Source: Escherichia sp. E1V33 (lineage in GTDB: Bacteria > Pseudomonadota > Gammaproteobacteria > Enterobacterales > Enterobacteriaceae). Taken from it: DNA of 64,000 nucleotides. A model generated the notes under the pieces. The model did not search any database. It worked only from the letters and a program-made list of their open reading frames with translations, and was not told the origin of the DNA. Location of the stretch: the NCBI RefSeq assembly GCF_004211955.1, contig NZ_RHJI01000004.1, positions 62,001-126,000 of the forward strand, read 5' to 3'. How positions within the stretch are numbered: the first letter of the stretch is position 1; every line of letters starts with the position of its first letter. Made by a program: the position numbers and the translations under genes. Of the stretch, positions 17,752 through 31,926 are shown piece after piece.

Positions 17752-18294
17752 ATGTTTACCTTTATCAAAAAAGTCATCAAAACCGGCACGGCGACCTCGT
17801 CTTATCCGCTGGAGCCGATTGCGGTTGATAAAAACTTCCGTGGTAAGCCAGAGCAGAACCCGCAGCAGTGCATCGGCTGCGCGGCCTGCGTCAATGCCTG
17901 CCCGTCAAACGCCTTAACGGTTGAAACTGACCTCGCCACAGGAGAGCTTGCGTGGGAGTTTAATCTCGGGCGTTGCATCTTCTGTGGACGCTGCGAAGAA
18001 GTTTGCCCGACGGCGGCGATCAAACTGTCGCAAGAGTACGAACTGGCGGTGTGGAAGAAAGAAGACTTCCTGCAACAGTCCCGCTTCGCGCTGTGTAACT
18101 GCCGCGTCTGCAATCGTCCTTTCGCCGTTCAGAAAGAGATCGACTACGCCATTGCGCTGCTTAAGCACAACGGCGACAGCCGCGCGGAAAACCACCGCGA
18201 AAGCTTTGAGACTTGCCCGGAATGTAAGCGCCAGAAATGCCTGGTGCCGTCCGACCGTATTGAACTGACTCGCCATATGAAAGAGGCCATCTGA
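17752..18294 (+). CDS. hycF: HycF, Fe-S subunit of formate hydrogenlyase (NuoI-like)
   Basis: The 180-residue protein has two [4Fe-4S] motifs, [15 protein letters not shown] and [15 protein letters not shown], as in NuoI. A second cysteine set further on ([15 protein letters not shown]) may bind zinc. It passes electrons between HycB and HycG. The stop overlaps the hycG start. Confidence 0.97.
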   Translation: MFTFIKKVIKTGTATSSYPLEPIAVDKNFRGKPEQNPQQCIGCAACVNACPSNALTVETDLATGELAWEFNLGRCIFCGRCEEVCPTAAIKLSQEYELAVWKKEDFLQQSRFALCNCRVCNRPFAVQKEIDYAIALLKHNGDSRAENHRESFETCPECKRQKCLVPSDRIELTRHMKEAI

Positions 18295-19061
18295 TGAGCA
18301 ATTTATTAGGCCCCCGTGACGCCAACGGCATTCCGGTCCCGATGACGGTGGATGAATCCATCGCCAGCATGAAGGCGTCGTTACTGAAAAAAATCAAACG
18401 TTCTGCCTACGTTTACCGCGTGGACTGCGGCGGCTGCAACGGCTGCGAAATCGAAATTTTCGCCACTTTGTCGCCGCTGTTCGATGCAGAACGCTTCGGC
18501 ATTAAAGTCGTTCCTTCACCGCGTCATGCGGATATTTTACTGTTTACCGGCGCGGTCACCCGTGCAATGCGATCCCCTGCGCTGCGTGCGTGGCAGTCCG
18601 CGCCGGACCCGAAAATTTGTATCTCCTACGGTGCCTGCGGTAACAGCGGCGGGATCTTCCACGATCTCTACTGCGTGTGGGGCGGTACGGATAAAATCGT
18701 CCCGGTGGATGTTTATATCCCTGGCTGCCCGCCAACGCCTGCCGCCACGCTGTACGGCTTTGCAATGGCGCTCGGCCTGCTGGAGCAGAAAATTCACGCC
18801 CGTGGCCCGGGTGAGCAGGATGAACAACCGGCAGAAATTCTGCATGGCGATATGGTGCAGCCGCTGCGTGTGAAAGTGGATCGCGAAGCACGTCGACTGG
18901 CGGGTTATCGTTACGGTCGTCAGATTGCCGATGATTACCTTACACAGTTAGGGCAGGGCGAAGAACAGGTTGCACGCTGGCTGGAAGCGGAAAACGATCC
19001 GCGTCTGAACGAGATTGTCAGCCATCTGAATCATGTTGTTGAAGAGGCGCGTATCCGATGA
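18294..19061 (+). CDS. hycG: HycG, hydrogenase 3 small subunit (NuoB-like)
   Basis: The 255-residue protein shows the cluster-binding motifs [21 protein letters not shown] and PGCPPTP, which hold the proximal [4Fe-4S] cluster next to the NiFe site of HycE. There is no Tat signal, in keeping with its cytoplasmic location. It overlaps both hycF and hycH by a few bases. Confidence 0.97.
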   Translation: MSNLLGPRDANGIPVPMTVDESIASMKASLLKKIKRSAYVYRVDCGGCNGCEIEIFATLSPLFDAERFGIKVVPSPRHADILLFTGAVTRAMRSPALRAWQSAPDPKICISYGACGNSGGIFHDLYCVWGGTDKIVPVDVYIPGCPPTPAATLYGFAMALGLLEQKIHARGPGEQDEQPAEILHGDMVQPLRVKVDREARRLAGYRYGRQIADDYLTQLGQGEEQVARWLEAENDPRLNEIVSHLNHVVEEARIR

Positions 19062-19468
19062 GTGAAAAGGTGGTGTTCAGTCAACTGAGCCGTAAATTTA
19101 TTGATGAGAACGATGCCACGCCCGCCGAGGCGCAGCAGGTGGTCTATTACAGCCTGGCGATTGGTCACCACCTTGGGGTTATCGATTGCCTGGAAGCGGC
19201 GCTCACCTGCCCGTGGGATGAATATCTGGCATGGATTGCCACTCTGGAGGCGGGCAGCGAAGCCCGCCGCAAAATGGAAGGTGTGCCGAAGTATGGTGAA
19301 ATCGTCATCGACATTAACCATGTGCCGATGCTGGCCAACGCATTCGATAAAGCCCGGGCAGCGCAAACTTCGCAGCAGAAAGAATGGAGTACAATGCTGT
19401 TAAGTATGTTGCATGATATTCATCAGGAAAACGCCATCTATTTGATGGTGAGGAGACTGCGTGACTGA
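19058..19468 (+). CDS. hycH: HycH, formate hydrogenlyase maturation protein
   Basis: A 136-residue soluble protein of the HycH family, needed for assembly of active hydrogenase 3 and not part of the final complex. No cofactor motif is visible. The start overlaps the hycG stop (ATGA) and the end overlaps the hycI start by 8 bp. Confidence 0.95.
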   Translation: MSEKVVFSQLSRKFIDENDATPAEAQQVVYYSLAIGHHLGVIDCLEAALTCPWDEYLAWIATLEAGSEARRKMEGVPKYGEIVIDINHVPMLANAFDKARAAQTSQQKEWSTMLLSMLHDIHQENAIYLMVRRLRD

Positions 19469-19931
19469 CGTTTTACTCTGTGTTGGCAATAGCATGATGG
19501 GCGATGATGGCGCAGGCCCGCTGCTGGCGGAAAAGTGCGCCGCCGCGCCGAAAGGCAACTGGGTGGTGATTGACGGCGGTAGCGCACCGGAAAACGACAT
19601 TGTCGCTATCCGCGAACTGCGCCCGACACGGCTGCTGATTGTCGACGCCACGGATATGGGGCTAAACCCCGGCGAGATCCGCATCATCGACCCGGATGAC
19701 ATCGCCGAGATGTTTATGATGACTACCCATAACATGCCGTTGAACTACCTTATCGACCAGTTAAAAGAAGACATTGGCGAAGTGATTTTCCTCGGCATCC
19801 AGCCGGATATCGTCGGCTTTTACTACCCGATGACCCAGAGGATTAAAGATGCGGTTGAAACCGTTTATCAACGTCTGGAAGGCTGGGAAGGGAACGGCGG
19901 TTTCGCGCAGTTAGCGGTAGAAGAAGAGTAG
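19461..19931 (+). CDS. hycI: HycI, HycE-specific maturation endopeptidase
   Basis: The 156-residue protein belongs to the HoxM/HybD protease family. The nickel-sensing Asp lies in GNSMMGDDGAGP, a second conserved Asp in VDATDMG, and a conserved His in TTHNMPLNY. It cleaves the C-terminal tail of HycE after nickel insertion. The start codon is GTG. It is the last hyc gene, followed by a REP pair. Confidence 0.96.
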   Translation: MTDVLLCVGNSMMGDDGAGPLLAEKCAAAPKGNWVVIDGGSAPENDIVAIRELRPTRLLIVDATDMGLNPGEIRIIDPDDIAEMFMMTTHNMPLNYLIDQLKEDIGEVIFLGIQPDIVGFYYPMTQRIKDAVETVYQRLEGWEGNGGFAQLAVEEE

Positions 19932-19999
19932 TTTTTCAGTAAGGAATCAGGACAGGGATGTTCTTGATGAGGGAATCAGAACTGATAGCAAACGCCAGA

Positions 20000-20085
20000 T
20001 TGCCCGATGCGCTGCGCTTATCGGGCCTACCTGGTTCGTGCGACACTAGGCCCGATAAGGCATTCATCACGCCGCATCCGGCATG
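20000..20085. repeat. REP pair (BIME) between hycI and ascB
   Basis: Two inverted REP units, TGCCCGATGCGCTGCGCTTA at 20000-20019 onward and the GGCCCGATAAGGCATTC unit ending GCCGCATCCGGCA, lie between convergent hycI and ascB. Such elements commonly protect or terminate mRNA ends. Confidence 0.8.
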
Positions 20086-20090
20086 GTTAC

Positions 20091-22981
<2,891 letters not shown>

Positions 22982-23066
22982 CGGATTTTATCCTGTTATC
23001 AGTAGGGTAGATGTAGTTGTTATCAGTCGACGTGACGGAAAAATGCCAATGCTGAAACGGAATTAG

Positions 23067-23153
23067 GAAACCGGTTTCACAAAATCATGAATAGTTGTCA
23101 CTAAATAAGCAAGAGAGTTAATTGTTCATTTTTTATATTTGTGAAACCGGTCA
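23067..23153. promoter_or_regulatory. asc control region with two AscG-type operators
   Basis: GAAACCGGTTTC at 23067-23078 is a perfect 12-bp palindrome of the LacI/GalR type. TGAAACCGGTCA at 23142-23153 is a second, slightly imperfect copy 75 bp away. They lie between divergent ascF and ascG, suiting repression of both and possible DNA looping. A further half-site (TGAAACGGA) is near 23053. Confidence 0.8.
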
Positions 23154-23240
23154 CCTGAATATTTTTCCCGCCGATTGCCCAAGGACAATCGGCAAACGGT
23201 GCAGTACACTGCGTTGATTGCGTGTAAAGGGATGAAAATG

Positions 23241-24251
23241 ATGACGACGATGCTGGAAGTGGCGAAGCGCGCCGGGGTTTCAAAAGCGACCGTTTCCCGC
23301 GTGCTTTCAGGTAATGGCTACGTCAGCCAGGAGACTAAAGATCGCGTGTTTCAGGCGGTAGAAGAGAGCGGTTACCGTCCAAACTTGCTGGCGCGCAATC
23401 TGTCGGCGAAGAGTACTCAGACGCTGGGGCTGGTAGTGACCAACACGCTTTACCACGGCATTTATTTTAGTGAATTACTGTTTCATGCCGCGCGAATGGC
23501 GGAAGAGAAAGGGCGGCAGTTGCTATTGGCAGATGGTAAACACAGCGCCGAAGAAGAGCGCCAGGCGATTCAGTATCTGCTGGATCTGCGCTGCGACGCC
23601 ATTATGATTTATCCGCGCTTTTTAAGCGTGGATGAAATTGATGACATCATTGACGCGCACAGTCAGCCGATAATGGTGCTTAATCGCCGCCTGCGCAAAA
23701 ATAGCAGCCATAGCGTCTGGTGCGATCATAAACAGACCAGCTTTAACGCCGTGGCAGAGTTGATAAACGCCGGACATCAGGAGATTGCTTTCCTTACCGG
23801 CTCGATGGATTCCCCCACCAGCGTTGAACGTCTTGCCGGGTATAAAGACGCGCTGGCGCAGCATGGTATTGCGCTCAATGAAAAACTTATCGCTAACGGT
23901 AAATGGACGCCTGCCAGCGGGGCCGAAGGGGTAGAAATGTTGCTCGAACGTGGGGCTAAATTTAGCGCGTTAGTTGCCAGTAACGACGATATGGCGATAG
24001 GTGCGATGAAAGCGTTACACGAGCGCGGCGTAGCGGTGCCAGAGCAGGTGTCAGTTATCGGATTCGATGATATCGCAATTGCCCCCTACACCGTTCCGGC
24101 GCTCTCCAGCGTAAAAATTCCGGTAACAGAGATGATTCAGGAAATTATTGGACGGCTGATTTTTATGCTCGATGGCGGGGATTTCTCACCGCCGAAAACC
24201 TTCAGCGGAAAACTGATCCGCCGCGACTCACTCATTGCTCTTTCGCGATAA
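23241..24251 (+). CDS. ascG: AscG, LacI-family repressor of asc
   Basis: The 336-residue protein begins with a LacI helix-turn-helix (LEVAKRAGVSKATVSRVLSG) and hinge (RPNLLARNLSAKST), followed by a periplasmic-binding-protein-like sensor domain. ATG 23241 lies 7 nt after AAAGGG; earlier Met codons exist in frame. It should bind the two palindromes just upstream. The frame is complete, so the operon is presumably repressed but inducible here. Confidence 0.95.
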   Translation: MTTMLEVAKRAGVSKATVSRVLSGNGYVSQETKDRVFQAVEESGYRPNLLARNLSAKSTQTLGLVVTNTLYHGIYFSELLFHAARMAEEKGRQLLLADGKHSAEEERQAIQYLLDLRCDAIMIYPRFLSVDEIDDIIDAHSQPIMVLNRRLRKNSSHSVWCDHKQTSFNAVAELINAGHQEIAFLTGSMDSPTSVERLAGYKDALAQHGIALNEKLIANGKWTPASGAEGVEMLLERGAKFSALVASNDDMAIGAMKALHERGVAVPEQVSVIGFDDIAIAPYTVPALSSVKIPVTEMIQEIIGRLIFMLDGGDFSPPKTFSGKLIRRDSLIALSR

Positions 24252-24252
24252 A

Positions 24253-24362
24253 CATTGTCATCACATGTCATCGTCACTAGTGTCGATGACATCTTTTTTC
24301 CTGCATTACAGAAATTAATTTCCTTAAATAACAGTGAATTAAAAACTGGCATGATTTGTGAA
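24253..24362 (+). promoter_or_regulatory. hydN-hypF control region: FhlA sites and sigma54-like promoter
   Basis: TGTCA/TGTCGATGACA-type repeats at 24253-24291 resemble FhlA sites. TGGCAT at 24348-24353 forms a good -24 element, but at the expected -12 spacing the bases read GTGA instead of TTGC, so the -12 is imperfect. FhlA and sigma54 control of hydN-hypF is established in E. coli. Confidence 0.65.
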
Positions 24363-24399
24363 TGTATCGGCGCATTAACTGTCATTGCTGGAGAATTTG

Positions 24400-24927
24400 A
24401 TGAACCGTTTCATCATTGCTGACGCGAGTAAATGTATTGGTTGCCGTACCTGTGAAGTGGCGTGCGTGGTTTCTCATCAGGAAAATCAGGACTGTGCATC
24501 GCTGACCCCGGAAACATTTTTACCGCGTATCCATGTCATTAAAGGTGTGAACATTTCCACGGCGACAGTTTGCCGTCAGTGTGAAGATGCACCGTGCGCT
24601 AACGTCTGCCCGAATGGTGCTATCAGCCGTGATAAAGGGTTTGTTCATGTGATGCAGGAACGTTGCATTGGTTGCAAAACCTGCGTTGTGGCTTGCCCGT
24701 ATGGCGCGATGGAAGTGGTGGTACGTCCGGTGATTCGCAACAGCGGCGCGGGGCTGAATGTACGGGCTGACAAAGCCGAAGCCAATAAATGCGACCTGTG
24801 CAACCATCGTGAAGACGGCCCGGCGTGTATGGCGGCTTGCCCGACTCATGCGCTGATTTGTGTCGATCGTAATAAACTTGAACAACTGAGCGCAGAAAAA
24901 CGTCGCCGCACGGCGCTGATGTTCTAA
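24400..24927 (+). CDS. hydN: HydN, ferredoxin-like electron-transfer protein
   Basis: A 175-residue protein with four [4Fe-4S] motifs ([35 protein letters not shown] and CDLC...CMAAC), closely related to HycB. Loss lowers formate dehydrogenase H activity in E. coli, so it probably helps FdhF electron transfer or maturation. GGAGAATTTG precedes the ATG at 24400. It forms an operon with hypF, 152 bp on. Confidence 0.95.
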   Translation: MNRFIIADASKCIGCRTCEVACVVSHQENQDCASLTPETFLPRIHVIKGVNISTATVCRQCEDAPCANVCPNGAISRDKGFVHVMQERCIGCKTCVVACPYGAMEVVVRPVIRNSGAGLNVRADKAEANKCDLCNHREDGPACMAACPTHALICVDRNKLEQLSAEKRRRTALMF

Positions 24928-25013
24928 AAATCTTACAGAACTGTTCTGGCATCAAAGGAATTCCCGGAAATATTCGTAGAATACGGAGCGGGCGGTATCG
25001 CCGACCTGTGACT

Positions 25014-25040
25014 GCCGGATGCGACGCTGTCGTGTCCGGC
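25014..25040. repeat. REP-like palindrome between hydN and hypF
   Basis: GCCGGATGCGACGC pairs with GTCGTGTCCGGC, the core of a REP unit. It lies in the hydN-hypF transcript, 40 bp before hypF. Confidence 0.65.
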
Positions 25041-25079
25041 TGGGCGGGTTACGCAATTCATGATGGCGGGAATAACTCA

Positions 25080-27332
25080 ATGGCAAAAAACACATCTTGC
25101 GGTGTCCAACTGCGTATTCGTGGCAAAGTGCAGGGCGTCGGTTTTCGTCCGTTTGTCTGGCAGTTGGCACAGCAATTAAATCTTCACGGCGATGTCTGTA
25201 ATGACGGCGATGGCGTAGAAGTCCGGCTGCTGGAAGACCCGGAAACGTTTCTTGTTCAATTGCATCAGCACTGTCCGCCACTGGCGCGTATTGATAGCGT
25301 CGAGCGTGAGCCGTTTATCTGGTCACAGCCGCCCACCGAGTTCACCATCCGCCAGAGCACAGGCGGCACCATGAATACGCAAATTGTTCCCGATGCCGCC
25401 ACTTGCCCTGCTTGCCTTGCCGAAATGAATACCCCAGGCGAACGGCGTTATCGTTATCCGTTTATCAACTGTACCCACTGCGGCCCGCGTTTCACCATTA
25501 TTCGCGCGATGCCTTACGACCGCCCGTTTACCGTGATGGCGGCGTTTCCGTTGTGTCCGGCTTGTGACAAAGAGTACCGCGACCCGCTCGATCGTCGCTT
25601 CCACGCCCAGCCGGTGGCCTGCCCGGAGTGTGGCCCACATCTTGAATGGGTAAGTCATGGTGAACATGCAGAACAAGAGGCGGCATTACAGGCGGCTATC
25701 GCACAGTTAAAAATGGGCAACATTGTCGCCATCAAAGGGATTGGCGGATTTCATCTTGCCTGCGATGCACGTAACAGTAACGCGGTGGCGACACTTCGGG
25801 CGCGCAAACATCGCCCGGCGAAACCGCTGGCGGTCATGTTGCCAGTGGCTGACGGTTTACCAGACGCTGCGCGCCAGTTGCTTACCACGCCCGCTGCGCC
25901 GATTGTGCTGGTGGATAAAAAATACGTACCTGAGATTTGTGATGATATCGCCCCTGGCCTTAACGAAGTCGGGGTGATGTTGCCTGCGAATCCGCTTCAG
26001 CATTTGCTGTTACAGGAACTGCAATGCCCGCTGGTGATGACCTCCGGCAACCTGAGCGGTAAACCACCGGCTATCAGCAACGCACAGGCGCTGGCGGATT
26101 TGCAGGGCATTGCCGACGGATTCTTGATACATAACCGCGACATTGTGCAGCGGATGGATGATTCGGTGGTGCGCGAAAGCGGCGAAATGCTGCGCCGTTC
26201 GCGGGGGTATGTGCCGGATGCGCTGGTTTTGCCTCCGGGCTTTAAAAATGTTCTGCCTGTGCTGTGTCTTGGCGCGGATCTGAAAAATACCTTCTGCCTG
26301 GTGCGCGGTGAACAAGCGGTGTTGAGTCAGCATCTGGGCGATTTAAGTGACGATGGCATCCAGATGCAGTGGCGCGAAGCGTTACGCCTGATGCAAAACA
26401 TCTACGATTTCACTCCGCAATACGTTGTGCATGACGTGCATCCGGGCTATGTCTCCAGCCAGTGGGCGAGCGAAATGAATCTGCCGACGCAAACGGTACT
26501 GCATCATCATGCCCACGCGGCGGCGTGTCTGGCAGAACATCACTGGCCACTGGAGGGCGGTGATGTCATTGCTTTGACGCTCGACGGTATCGGTATGGGG
26601 GAGAACGGCGCTTTGTGGGGCGGCGAGTGCCTGCGGGTGAACTATCGCGAATGTGAGCACCTGGGCGGCTTGCCTGCAGTGGCGCTTCCGGGGGGCGATT
26701 TGGCTGCGAAGCAGCCGTGGCGAAACCTACTGGCGCAGTGCCTGCGCTTTGTGCCGGAGTGGCAGAATTACCCTGAAACGGTAAGTGTGCAACAGCAAAA
26801 CTGGAGCGTGCTGGCGCGAGCCATTGAGCGTGGAATTAACGCGCCGCTGGCGTCATCGTGCGGGCGTTTGTTCGATGCTGTGGCGGCGGCACTGGGCTGT
26901 GCGCCAGCCTCGTTAAGTTATGAAGGTGAAGCGGCTTGTGCTCTGGAGGCGCTCGCAGCCTCATGCGACGGAGTGACGCATCCGGTGACGATGCCGCTGG
27001 TGGACAATCAACTGGATCTCGCTACTTTCTGGCAGCAGTGGCTGAACTGGCAGGCTCCGGTTAATCAACGCGCGTGGGCGTTTCATGATGCGCTGGCGCA
27101 GGGTTTTGCCGCGTTGATGCGTGAGCAGGCCACGATGTGTGGTATCACTACGCTGGTATTTAGCGGCGGGGTTATTCATAACCGTTTGCTGCGTGCACGT
27201 CTGGCGCACTATCTCGCTGATTTCACATTGCTGTTTCCACAGAGTTTACCGGCGGGTGATGGCGGTTTGTCTCTGGGGCAGGGGGTTATTGCTGCGGCGC
27301 GTTGGTTAGCGGGTGAACTCCAGAACGGATAA
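25080..27332 (+). CDS. hypF: HypF, carbamoyltransferase for hydrogenase maturation
   Basis: The 750-residue, multi-domain protein has an acylphosphatase domain ([15 protein letters not shown]), two zinc-finger pairs (CPACLAEM...CTHCGP and CPACDKEY...CPECGP), a YrdC-like adenylate-forming domain, and a Kae1-like C-terminal domain with [13 protein letters not shown]. It converts carbamoyl phosphate to carbamoyl-adenylate and moves the group to HypE. The frame opens at 25008, but ATG 25080 (MAKNTSC) matches the family start. The gene is downstream of hydN, apart from the main hyp operon. Confidence 0.97.
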   Translation: MAKNTSCGVQLRIRGKVQGVGFRPFVWQLAQQLNLHGDVCNDGDGVEVRLLEDPETFLVQLHQHCPPLARIDSVEREPFIWSQPPTEFTIRQSTGGTMNTQIVPDAATCPACLAEMNTPGERRYRYPFINCTHCGPRFTIIRAMPYDRPFTVMAAFPLCPACDKEYRDPLDRRFHAQPVACPECGPHLEWVSHGEHAEQEAALQAAIAQLKMGNIVAIKGIGGFHLACDARNSNAVATLRARKHRPAKPLAVMLPVADGLPDAARQLLTTPAAPIVLVDKKYVPEICDDIAPGLNEVGVMLPANPLQHLLLQELQCPLVMTSGNLSGKPPAISNAQALADLQGIADGFLIHNRDIVQRMDDSVVRESGEMLRRSRGYVPDALVLPPGFKNVLPVLCLGADLKNTFCLVRGEQAVLSQHLGDLSDDGIQMQWREALRLMQNIYDFTPQYVVHDVHPGYVSSQWASEMNLPTQTVLHHHAHAAACLAEHHWPLEGGDVIALTLDGIGMGENGALWGGECLRVNYRECEHLGGLPAVALPGGDLAAKQPWRNLLAQCLRFVPEWQNYPETVSVQQQNWSVLARAIERGINAPLASSCGRLFDAVAAALGCAPASLSYEGEAACALEALAASCDGVTHPVTMPLVDNQLDLATFWQQWLNWQAPVNQRAWAFHDALAQGFAALMREQATMCGITTLVFSGGVIHNRLLRARLAHYLADFTLLFPQSLPAGDGGLSLGQGVIAAARWLAGELQNG

Positions 27333-27344
27333 AGCGTGTTGCAT

Positions 27345-27655
27345 TTGGACACCCTTGCCGGATGCGGCGTAAATGCCTTATCCGGCCTACACATGCGTCC
27401 CCGTAGGTCGGATAAGACGCGCCAGCGTCGCATCCGACATTTTGGGCACAGTAGCTGTATGTGACATGAATGCATTATGTGACCAACACATGCGCTCCCC
27501 GTAGGTCGGATAAGACGCGCCAGCGTCGCATCCGACATTTTGGGCACAGTAGGCGGATGCGACATGAACGCATTATGTGACCAACACATGCGCTCCCCGT
27601 AGGTCGGATAAGGCGCGTCAGCGTCGCATCCGACATTTTGGGCACAGTAGCCCGC
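27345..27655. repeat. tandem 98-bp REP array between hypF and norW
   Basis: A REP-type unit (GCCGGATGCGGCGTAAATGC) starts the interval. Then the block GTAGGTCGGATAAGACGCGC...GGGCACAGTAG recurs at 27403, 27501 and 27599, exactly 98 bp apart and nearly identical. The last copy abuts the norW stop. It fills the gene-free interval between the convergent hypF and norW; no gene is seen in it. Confidence 0.85.
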
Positions 27656-28789
27656 CTACACCGGCAATGTTTTCAACAATCCAAATGCCTCTTTCATCCG
27701 ATCCTCACTGACCACAAAGGCGCGAAGTTGGTCTGCATCGTCAACACCGCGCGCCACCATTCCCTGGCTTTCGGTATTAATCTGCCAGCGTAAATCCTGA
27801 CGCTGGGTTTCGCCTGCCAGATGCAGCGGTAATTCCGGCGTTTTGATTTTCACCAGCATCGCCGGTAGTTTCAGCGGCGTGTTATTGCCGAGAAGATTTT
27901 TTGCCAGCACCATCGCGCTAAGTTGAATCGGCTGGAGGAACGGCAATACCTGACCGTTAATTTCCGCGCAATCGCCCAGCGCGTAAATATCGGCATTACT
28001 GGTTTGCAGATAACTATCGACGCAAACGCCGCGATTAATCGTCAGCCCGGCGCGTCGTGCCAGGGCGGTTTCCGGGCGCAGTCCGGTGGCGGCAATTACC
28101 GCATCCACTTCGATGCTGCGCTGGCGGTCCAGCGTTGCCTGAATGCCAGAATCCGTTTTTTCCAGCCCCTGCAACTGAGATTTCAACAGCAGATGAACGC
28201 CCATCTCCGTCAACCGATGCTGCAAGCGACTGCTTACTTCCGGTGGCATTAACGACGCCAGAATACTGGCAGCGTTGTCGATTAGCGTAACCATTTTGCC
28301 TGCACGACAAAAATCCATCGCCAGTTCGCTACCAATCAAACCACCGCCAACAATCAACACGCGTCGGGCATCCCGCAGTTGCGTTTCACAGGCGTGATAC
28401 TCTTGCTGACTATTTAACGTCAGCATTAACTCACGCCCAGGCACTGGCGGGACAAAGGCGCTGGCACCGGTTGCCAGCACCAGCTTGTCGTATTGCCACT
28501 GATTATTCTGGCTTTTCACCACACGGGCTTCGGCATCGATATCCGTCACCCAGGTTTGCGGAAACAGGAGCAGATTAAACTGCTCGGCAAATTCACCCGC
28601 CGTCTGGCGGGTAAGGTCGTCGGCACGTTGCCCCTGACTGATAACATGGCTGAGGTCAGGTTTGTTGTACTCATCCATGCTGTCGGCGGCAATCAGGGTT
28701 AATGGAATACTGGCGTCCTGTTTGCGAATATTTTTCACCAGTTGGCGGGCGGCGAAGCCCGAACCAATGATCACAATGCCGTTCCTCAT
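27656..28789 (-). CDS. norW: NorW, NADH:flavorubredoxin reductase
   Basis: The 377-residue FAD protein has an N-terminal dinucleotide fold ([17 protein letters not shown]) and an internal NADH fold ([18 protein letters not shown]). It passes electrons from NADH to the rubredoxin domain of NorV. It overlaps norV by 4 bp (ATGA), forming norVW. Confidence 0.97.
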   Translation of the reverse strand: MRNGIVIIGSGFAARQLVKNIRKQDASIPLTLIAADSMDEYNKPDLSHVISQGQRADDLTRQTAGEFAEQFNLLLFPQTWVTDIDAEARVVKSQNNQWQYDKLVLATGASAFVPPVPGRELMLTLNSQQEYHACETQLRDARRVLIVGGGLIGSELAMDFCRAGKMVTLIDNAASILASLMPPEVSSRLQHRLTEMGVHLLLKSQLQGLEKTDSGIQATLDRQRSIEVDAVIAATGLRPETALARRAGLTINRGVCVDSYLQTSNADIYALGDCAEINGQVLPFLQPIQLSAMVLAKNLLGNNTPLKLPAMLVKIKTPELPLHLAGETQRQDLRWQINTESQGMVARGVDDADQLRAFVVSEDRMKEAFGLLKTLPV

Positions 28790-30225
28790 TTTGCCTCCGA
28801 TGCCAGTTCGTCAAAGACGTCTTTGCCGAGGGAGCATTCCGGGCACAGGAAGTTATCCGGGACTTCACTCCACGGCGTTCCTGGCGCAACGTCCTGCATT
28901 GGCTCGCCTTTTGCCGGATCGTAAATCCACTGGCAGACGCTGCACTGCATCCGTGGGCCGAGGTCAGCCGTCGTGGTGGCAGAGGTTTCTTCTTTAACTA
29001 CCGTATTCACCGTGCTCTGCGGCAGCGGCGCGAGCGCCCACTGACGGGCGATTTCGCGACCGTGTTCACGGCATAACTCCAGAGCGTCCTGGTCTGGTCG
29101 CCATTTCGCTTTCAGGCTAAGCGACATTTCGAAACCCGCATCCTGCAGGCGCGTGGAAAGACGATCCACCGCACCGCCGCTCCAGCCGTGAGAGCCGAAA
29201 GCACTGGCGCGTTTGTTACGGAAGCGTAATCCGGTCATCTCCTCCACCAGCCCGGCGATTTTCGGCATCATCACGTTATTCATCGTCGAAGTGCCGACCA
29301 GCACGCCTTTTGAGCGGAAGACATTGGTCAGGATTTCGTTTTTATCGCTTCGGGCGACGTTGAAAATTTTCACCGCCACGCGTGGGTCGGTTTCCGCAAT
29401 CCCCTGGGCGATAGCGTCAGCCATCATGCGGGTGTTATTCGACATGGTGTCGTAGAAAATGGTGATTCTGTCTTCCTGATAATCAGCGGCCCACTTCAGG
29501 TACAGCTCGACAATTTGCGTCGGGTTATCGCGCCAGACCACGCCGTGGGAGGTCGCTATCATATCGACTGGTAAGTTAAAGCCCAGGATCTCGGTAATTT
29601 TCGGCGTTACCAGGCGGCTGAACGGCGTCAGGATATTGGCGTAGTAACGCTGGCACTGCTCGAAAAGCTCCGTCTGATCCACTTCATCGTTGAACAGATG
29701 CTCGTCGCAGTAGTGCTGACCGAAAGCATCGTTACTGAACAGCACCGCGTCGCCTGTCAGGTAAGTCATCATGCTGTCCGGCCAGTGCAGCATTGGTGTT
29801 TCGACAAAAATGAGCTGTTTGCCGTTGCCGATATCCAGCGTGTCGCCAGTTTTCACCACATTAAAATTCCACTCCGGATGATGGTGATGACCATTTATCG
29901 AGTCGATAGCGTTGGCTGTACAGTAGATCGGCGTATCGGGAATTTGTGCCATCAGTTCGGTCAGCGCCCCGGCGTGGTCCTCTTCTGCATGGTTAATCAC
30001 GATGTAATCGATATCCGCCAGATCGATTTCATTACGCAGGTTCTGCACAAATTCGCGGCTGAATTTATGGTCGACGGTGTCGATCAGCACGTTTTTTTCT
30101 TCGCGGATGAGGTAGCTATTGTAGCTGCTGCCGCGCAGCGTTTTATATTCCGTGCCGTGAAAATCACGCACTTCCCAGTCACGTTGACCCACCCAATGAA
30201 TGTTATTTTTCACCACAATAGACAT
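28786..30225 (-). CDS. norV: NorV, anaerobic nitric oxide reductase flavorubredoxin
   Basis: The 479-residue protein has three parts. First is a metallo-beta-lactamase-like di-iron domain with [10 protein letters not shown]. Second is a flavodoxin domain ([19 protein letters not shown], near residues 254-272). Third is a C-terminal rubredoxin domain ([10 protein letters not shown] and CPECSLGKD). It reduces NO to N2O under anaerobic conditions. It is transcribed from the NorR-controlled sigma54 promoter at 30273-30288. The full-length flavodoxin is notable because a deletion in norV is known in some enterohaemorrhagic strains; none is seen here. Confidence 0.97.
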   Translation of the reverse strand: MSIVVKNNIHWVGQRDWEVRDFHGTEYKTLRGSSYNSYLIREEKNVLIDTVDHKFSREFVQNLRNEIDLADIDYIVINHAEEDHAGALTELMAQIPDTPIYCTANAIDSINGHHHHPEWNFNVVKTGDTLDIGNGKQLIFVETPMLHWPDSMMTYLTGDAVLFSNDAFGQHYCDEHLFNDEVDQTELFEQCQRYYANILTPFSRLVTPKITEILGFNLPVDMIATSHGVVWRDNPTQIVELYLKWAADYQEDRITIFYDTMSNNTRMMADAIAQGIAETDPRVAVKIFNVARSDKNEILTNVFRSKGVLVGTSTMNNVMMPKIAGLVEEMTGLRFRNKRASAFGSHGWSGGAVDRLSTRLQDAGFEMSLSLKAKWRPDQDALELCREHGREIARQWALAPLPQSTVNTVVKEETSATTTADLGPRMQCSVCQWIYDPAKGEPMQDVAPGTPWSEVPDNFLCPECSLGKDVFDELASEAK

Positions 30226-30272
30226 AGCAACCTCAATTTATTCAGCGTGTTCTAAAAAGATGTCTTGCTAAT

Positions 30273-30288
30273 TGCAGATTGCGTGCCA
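30273..30288 (-). promoter_or_regulatory. sigma54 (-24/-12) promoter of norVW
   Basis: On the minus strand TGGCAC and CTGC stand at -24/-12 spacing, 48 bp before norV, behind the NorR sites. Confidence 0.8.
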
Positions 30289-30342
30289 GTTTTTTATCTA
30301 ATTGTTTTTACTCTATAAATAAAATTATGCTCATTAGTGAGT

Positions 30343-30399
30343 AGTCAAAATGACTATCAATAAAATGGTCGATATGACAATATCTATAGTCAAATTGAC
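30343..30399. promoter_or_regulatory. three NorR-type enhancer sites
   Basis: Three GTC-N5-GAC-type elements, AGTCAAAATGACT (30343-30355), GTCGATATGAC (30368-30378) and GTCAAATTGAC (30389-30399), are spaced 21-24 bp apart between divergent norV and norR. NorR is known to need three such sites to activate norVW. The sites also cover the norR start region, allowing autoregulation. Confidence 0.85.
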
Positions 30400-30411
30400 A
30401 TTGAGGCAAAG

Positions 30412-31926
30412 ATGAGTTTTTCCGTTGATGTGCTGGCGAATATCGCCATCGAATTGCAGCGTGGGATTGGTCATCAGGATCGTTTTCAGCGCCTGATCAC
30501 CACGCTGCGTCAGGTGCTGGAGTGCGATGCGTCTGCGTTGCTACGTTACGACTCGCGGCAGTTTATTCCGCTTGCCATCGACGGGTTGGCGAAGGATGTA
30601 CTCGGTAGACGCTTTGCGCTGGAAGGGCATCCACGGCTGGAAGCGATTGCCCGCGCCGGGGACGTGGTGCGCTTTCCCGCAGACAGCGAATTGCCCGATC
30701 CCTATGACGGTTTGATTCCCGGGCAGGAGAGTCTGAAGGTTCATGCCTGCGTTGGTCTGCCATTGTTTGCCGGACAAAACCTGATCGGCGCATTGACGCT
30801 CGACGGGATGCAGCCCGATCAGTTCGATGTTTTCAGCGACGAAGAGTTACGCCTGATTGCCGCGCTGGCGGCGGGAGCGTTAAGCAATGCGTTGCTGATT
30901 GAGCAACTGGAAAGCCAGAATATGCTGCCGGGCGATGCCGCTCCATTTGAAGCGGTGAAACAGACGCAGATGATCGGTCTGTCGCCAGGTATGACGCAAT
31001 TAAAAAAAGAGATTGAGATTGTGGCGGCGTCCGATCTCAACGTCTTAATCAGCGGTGAGACGGGAACCGGTAAGGAGCTGGTGGCGAAAGCGATTCATGA
31101 AGCCTCGCCACGGGCGGTGAATCCGTTGGTCTATCTCAACTGTGCCGCACTGCCGGAAAGTGTGGCGGAAAGTGAGTTGTTCGGGCATGTGAAAGGAGCG
31201 TTTACTGGCGCTATCAGTAACCGCAGCGGGAAGTTTGAAATGGCGGATAACGGCACGCTGTTTCTGGATGAGATTGGCGAGTTGTCGTTGGCATTGCAGG
31301 CCAAGCTGCTGAGGGTGTTGCAGTATGGCGATATTCAGCGCGTTGGCGATGACCGCAGTTTGCGGGTCGATGTGCGCGTGCTGGCGGCGACTAACCGCGA
31401 CTTACGTGAAGAGGTACTTGCAGGGCGATTTCGCGCTGACTTGTTTCATCGCCTGAGCGTGTTTCCACTTTCGGTGCCGCCGCTGCGTGAGCGGGGCGAT
31501 GACGTCATTCTGCTGGCGGGGTATTTCTGCGAGCAGTGCCGCCTGCGGTTGGGGCTTTCCCGCGTGGTGTTAAGCGCCAGTGCGCGAAATTTACTGCAAC
31601 ACTATAGTTTTCCGGGGAACGTGCGCGAACTGGAACATGCTATTCATCGGGCGGTGGTACTGGCGAGAGCCACCCGCAACGGCGATGAAGTGATTCTTGA
31701 GGCGCAACATTTTGCTTTTCCTGAGGTGACGTTACCGCCGCCAGAAGCGGCGGCGGTGCCCGTTGTTAAGCAAAATCTGCGTGAAGCGACAGAAGCGTTC
31801 CAGCGTGAAACCATTCGCCAGGCACTGGCACAAAATCATCACAACTGGGCTGCCTGTGCGCGAATGCTGGAAACTGACGTCGCCAACCTGCATCGGTTGG
31901 CGAAACGTCTGGGATTGAAGGATTAA
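30412..31926 (+). CDS. norR: NorR, nitric-oxide-sensing sigma54 activator
   Basis: The 504-residue protein has an N-terminal GAF domain that senses NO through non-haem iron, an AAA+ domain ([22 protein letters not shown]) and a C-terminal Fis-type helix-turn-helix. It is divergent from norVW and its stop codon overlaps that of convergent gutQ (31923-31926). Length and motifs are intact. Confidence 0.97.
   Translation: MSFSVDVLANIAIELQRGIGHQDRFQRLITTLRQVLECDASALLRYDSRQFIPLAIDGLAKDVLGRRFALEGHPRLEAIARAGDVVRFPADSELPDPYDGLIPGQESLKVHACVGLPLFAGQNLIGALTLDGMQPDQFDVFSDEELRLIAALAAGALSNALLIEQLESQNMLPGDAAPFEAVKQTQMIGLSPGMTQLKKEIEIVAASDLNVLISGETGTGKELVAKAIHEASPRAVNPLVYLNCAALPESVAESELFGHVKGAFTGAISNRSGKFEMADNGTLFLDEIGELSLALQAKLLRVLQYGDIQRVGDDRSLRVDVRVLAATNRDLREEVLAGRFRADLFHRLSVFPLSVPPLRERGDDVILLAGYFCEQCRLRLGLSRVVLSASARNLLQHYSFPGNVRELEHAIHRAVVLARATRNGDEVILEAQHFAFPEVTLPPPEAAAVPVVKQNLREATEAFQRETIRQALAQNHHNWAACARMLETDVANLHRLAKRLGLKD

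Noticed and set aside
27345-27655. Regular repeats that could suggest a CRISPR array
   Set aside because: The 98-bp units are repeated end to end with no unique spacers, contain REP palindromes, and no cas genes are nearby.
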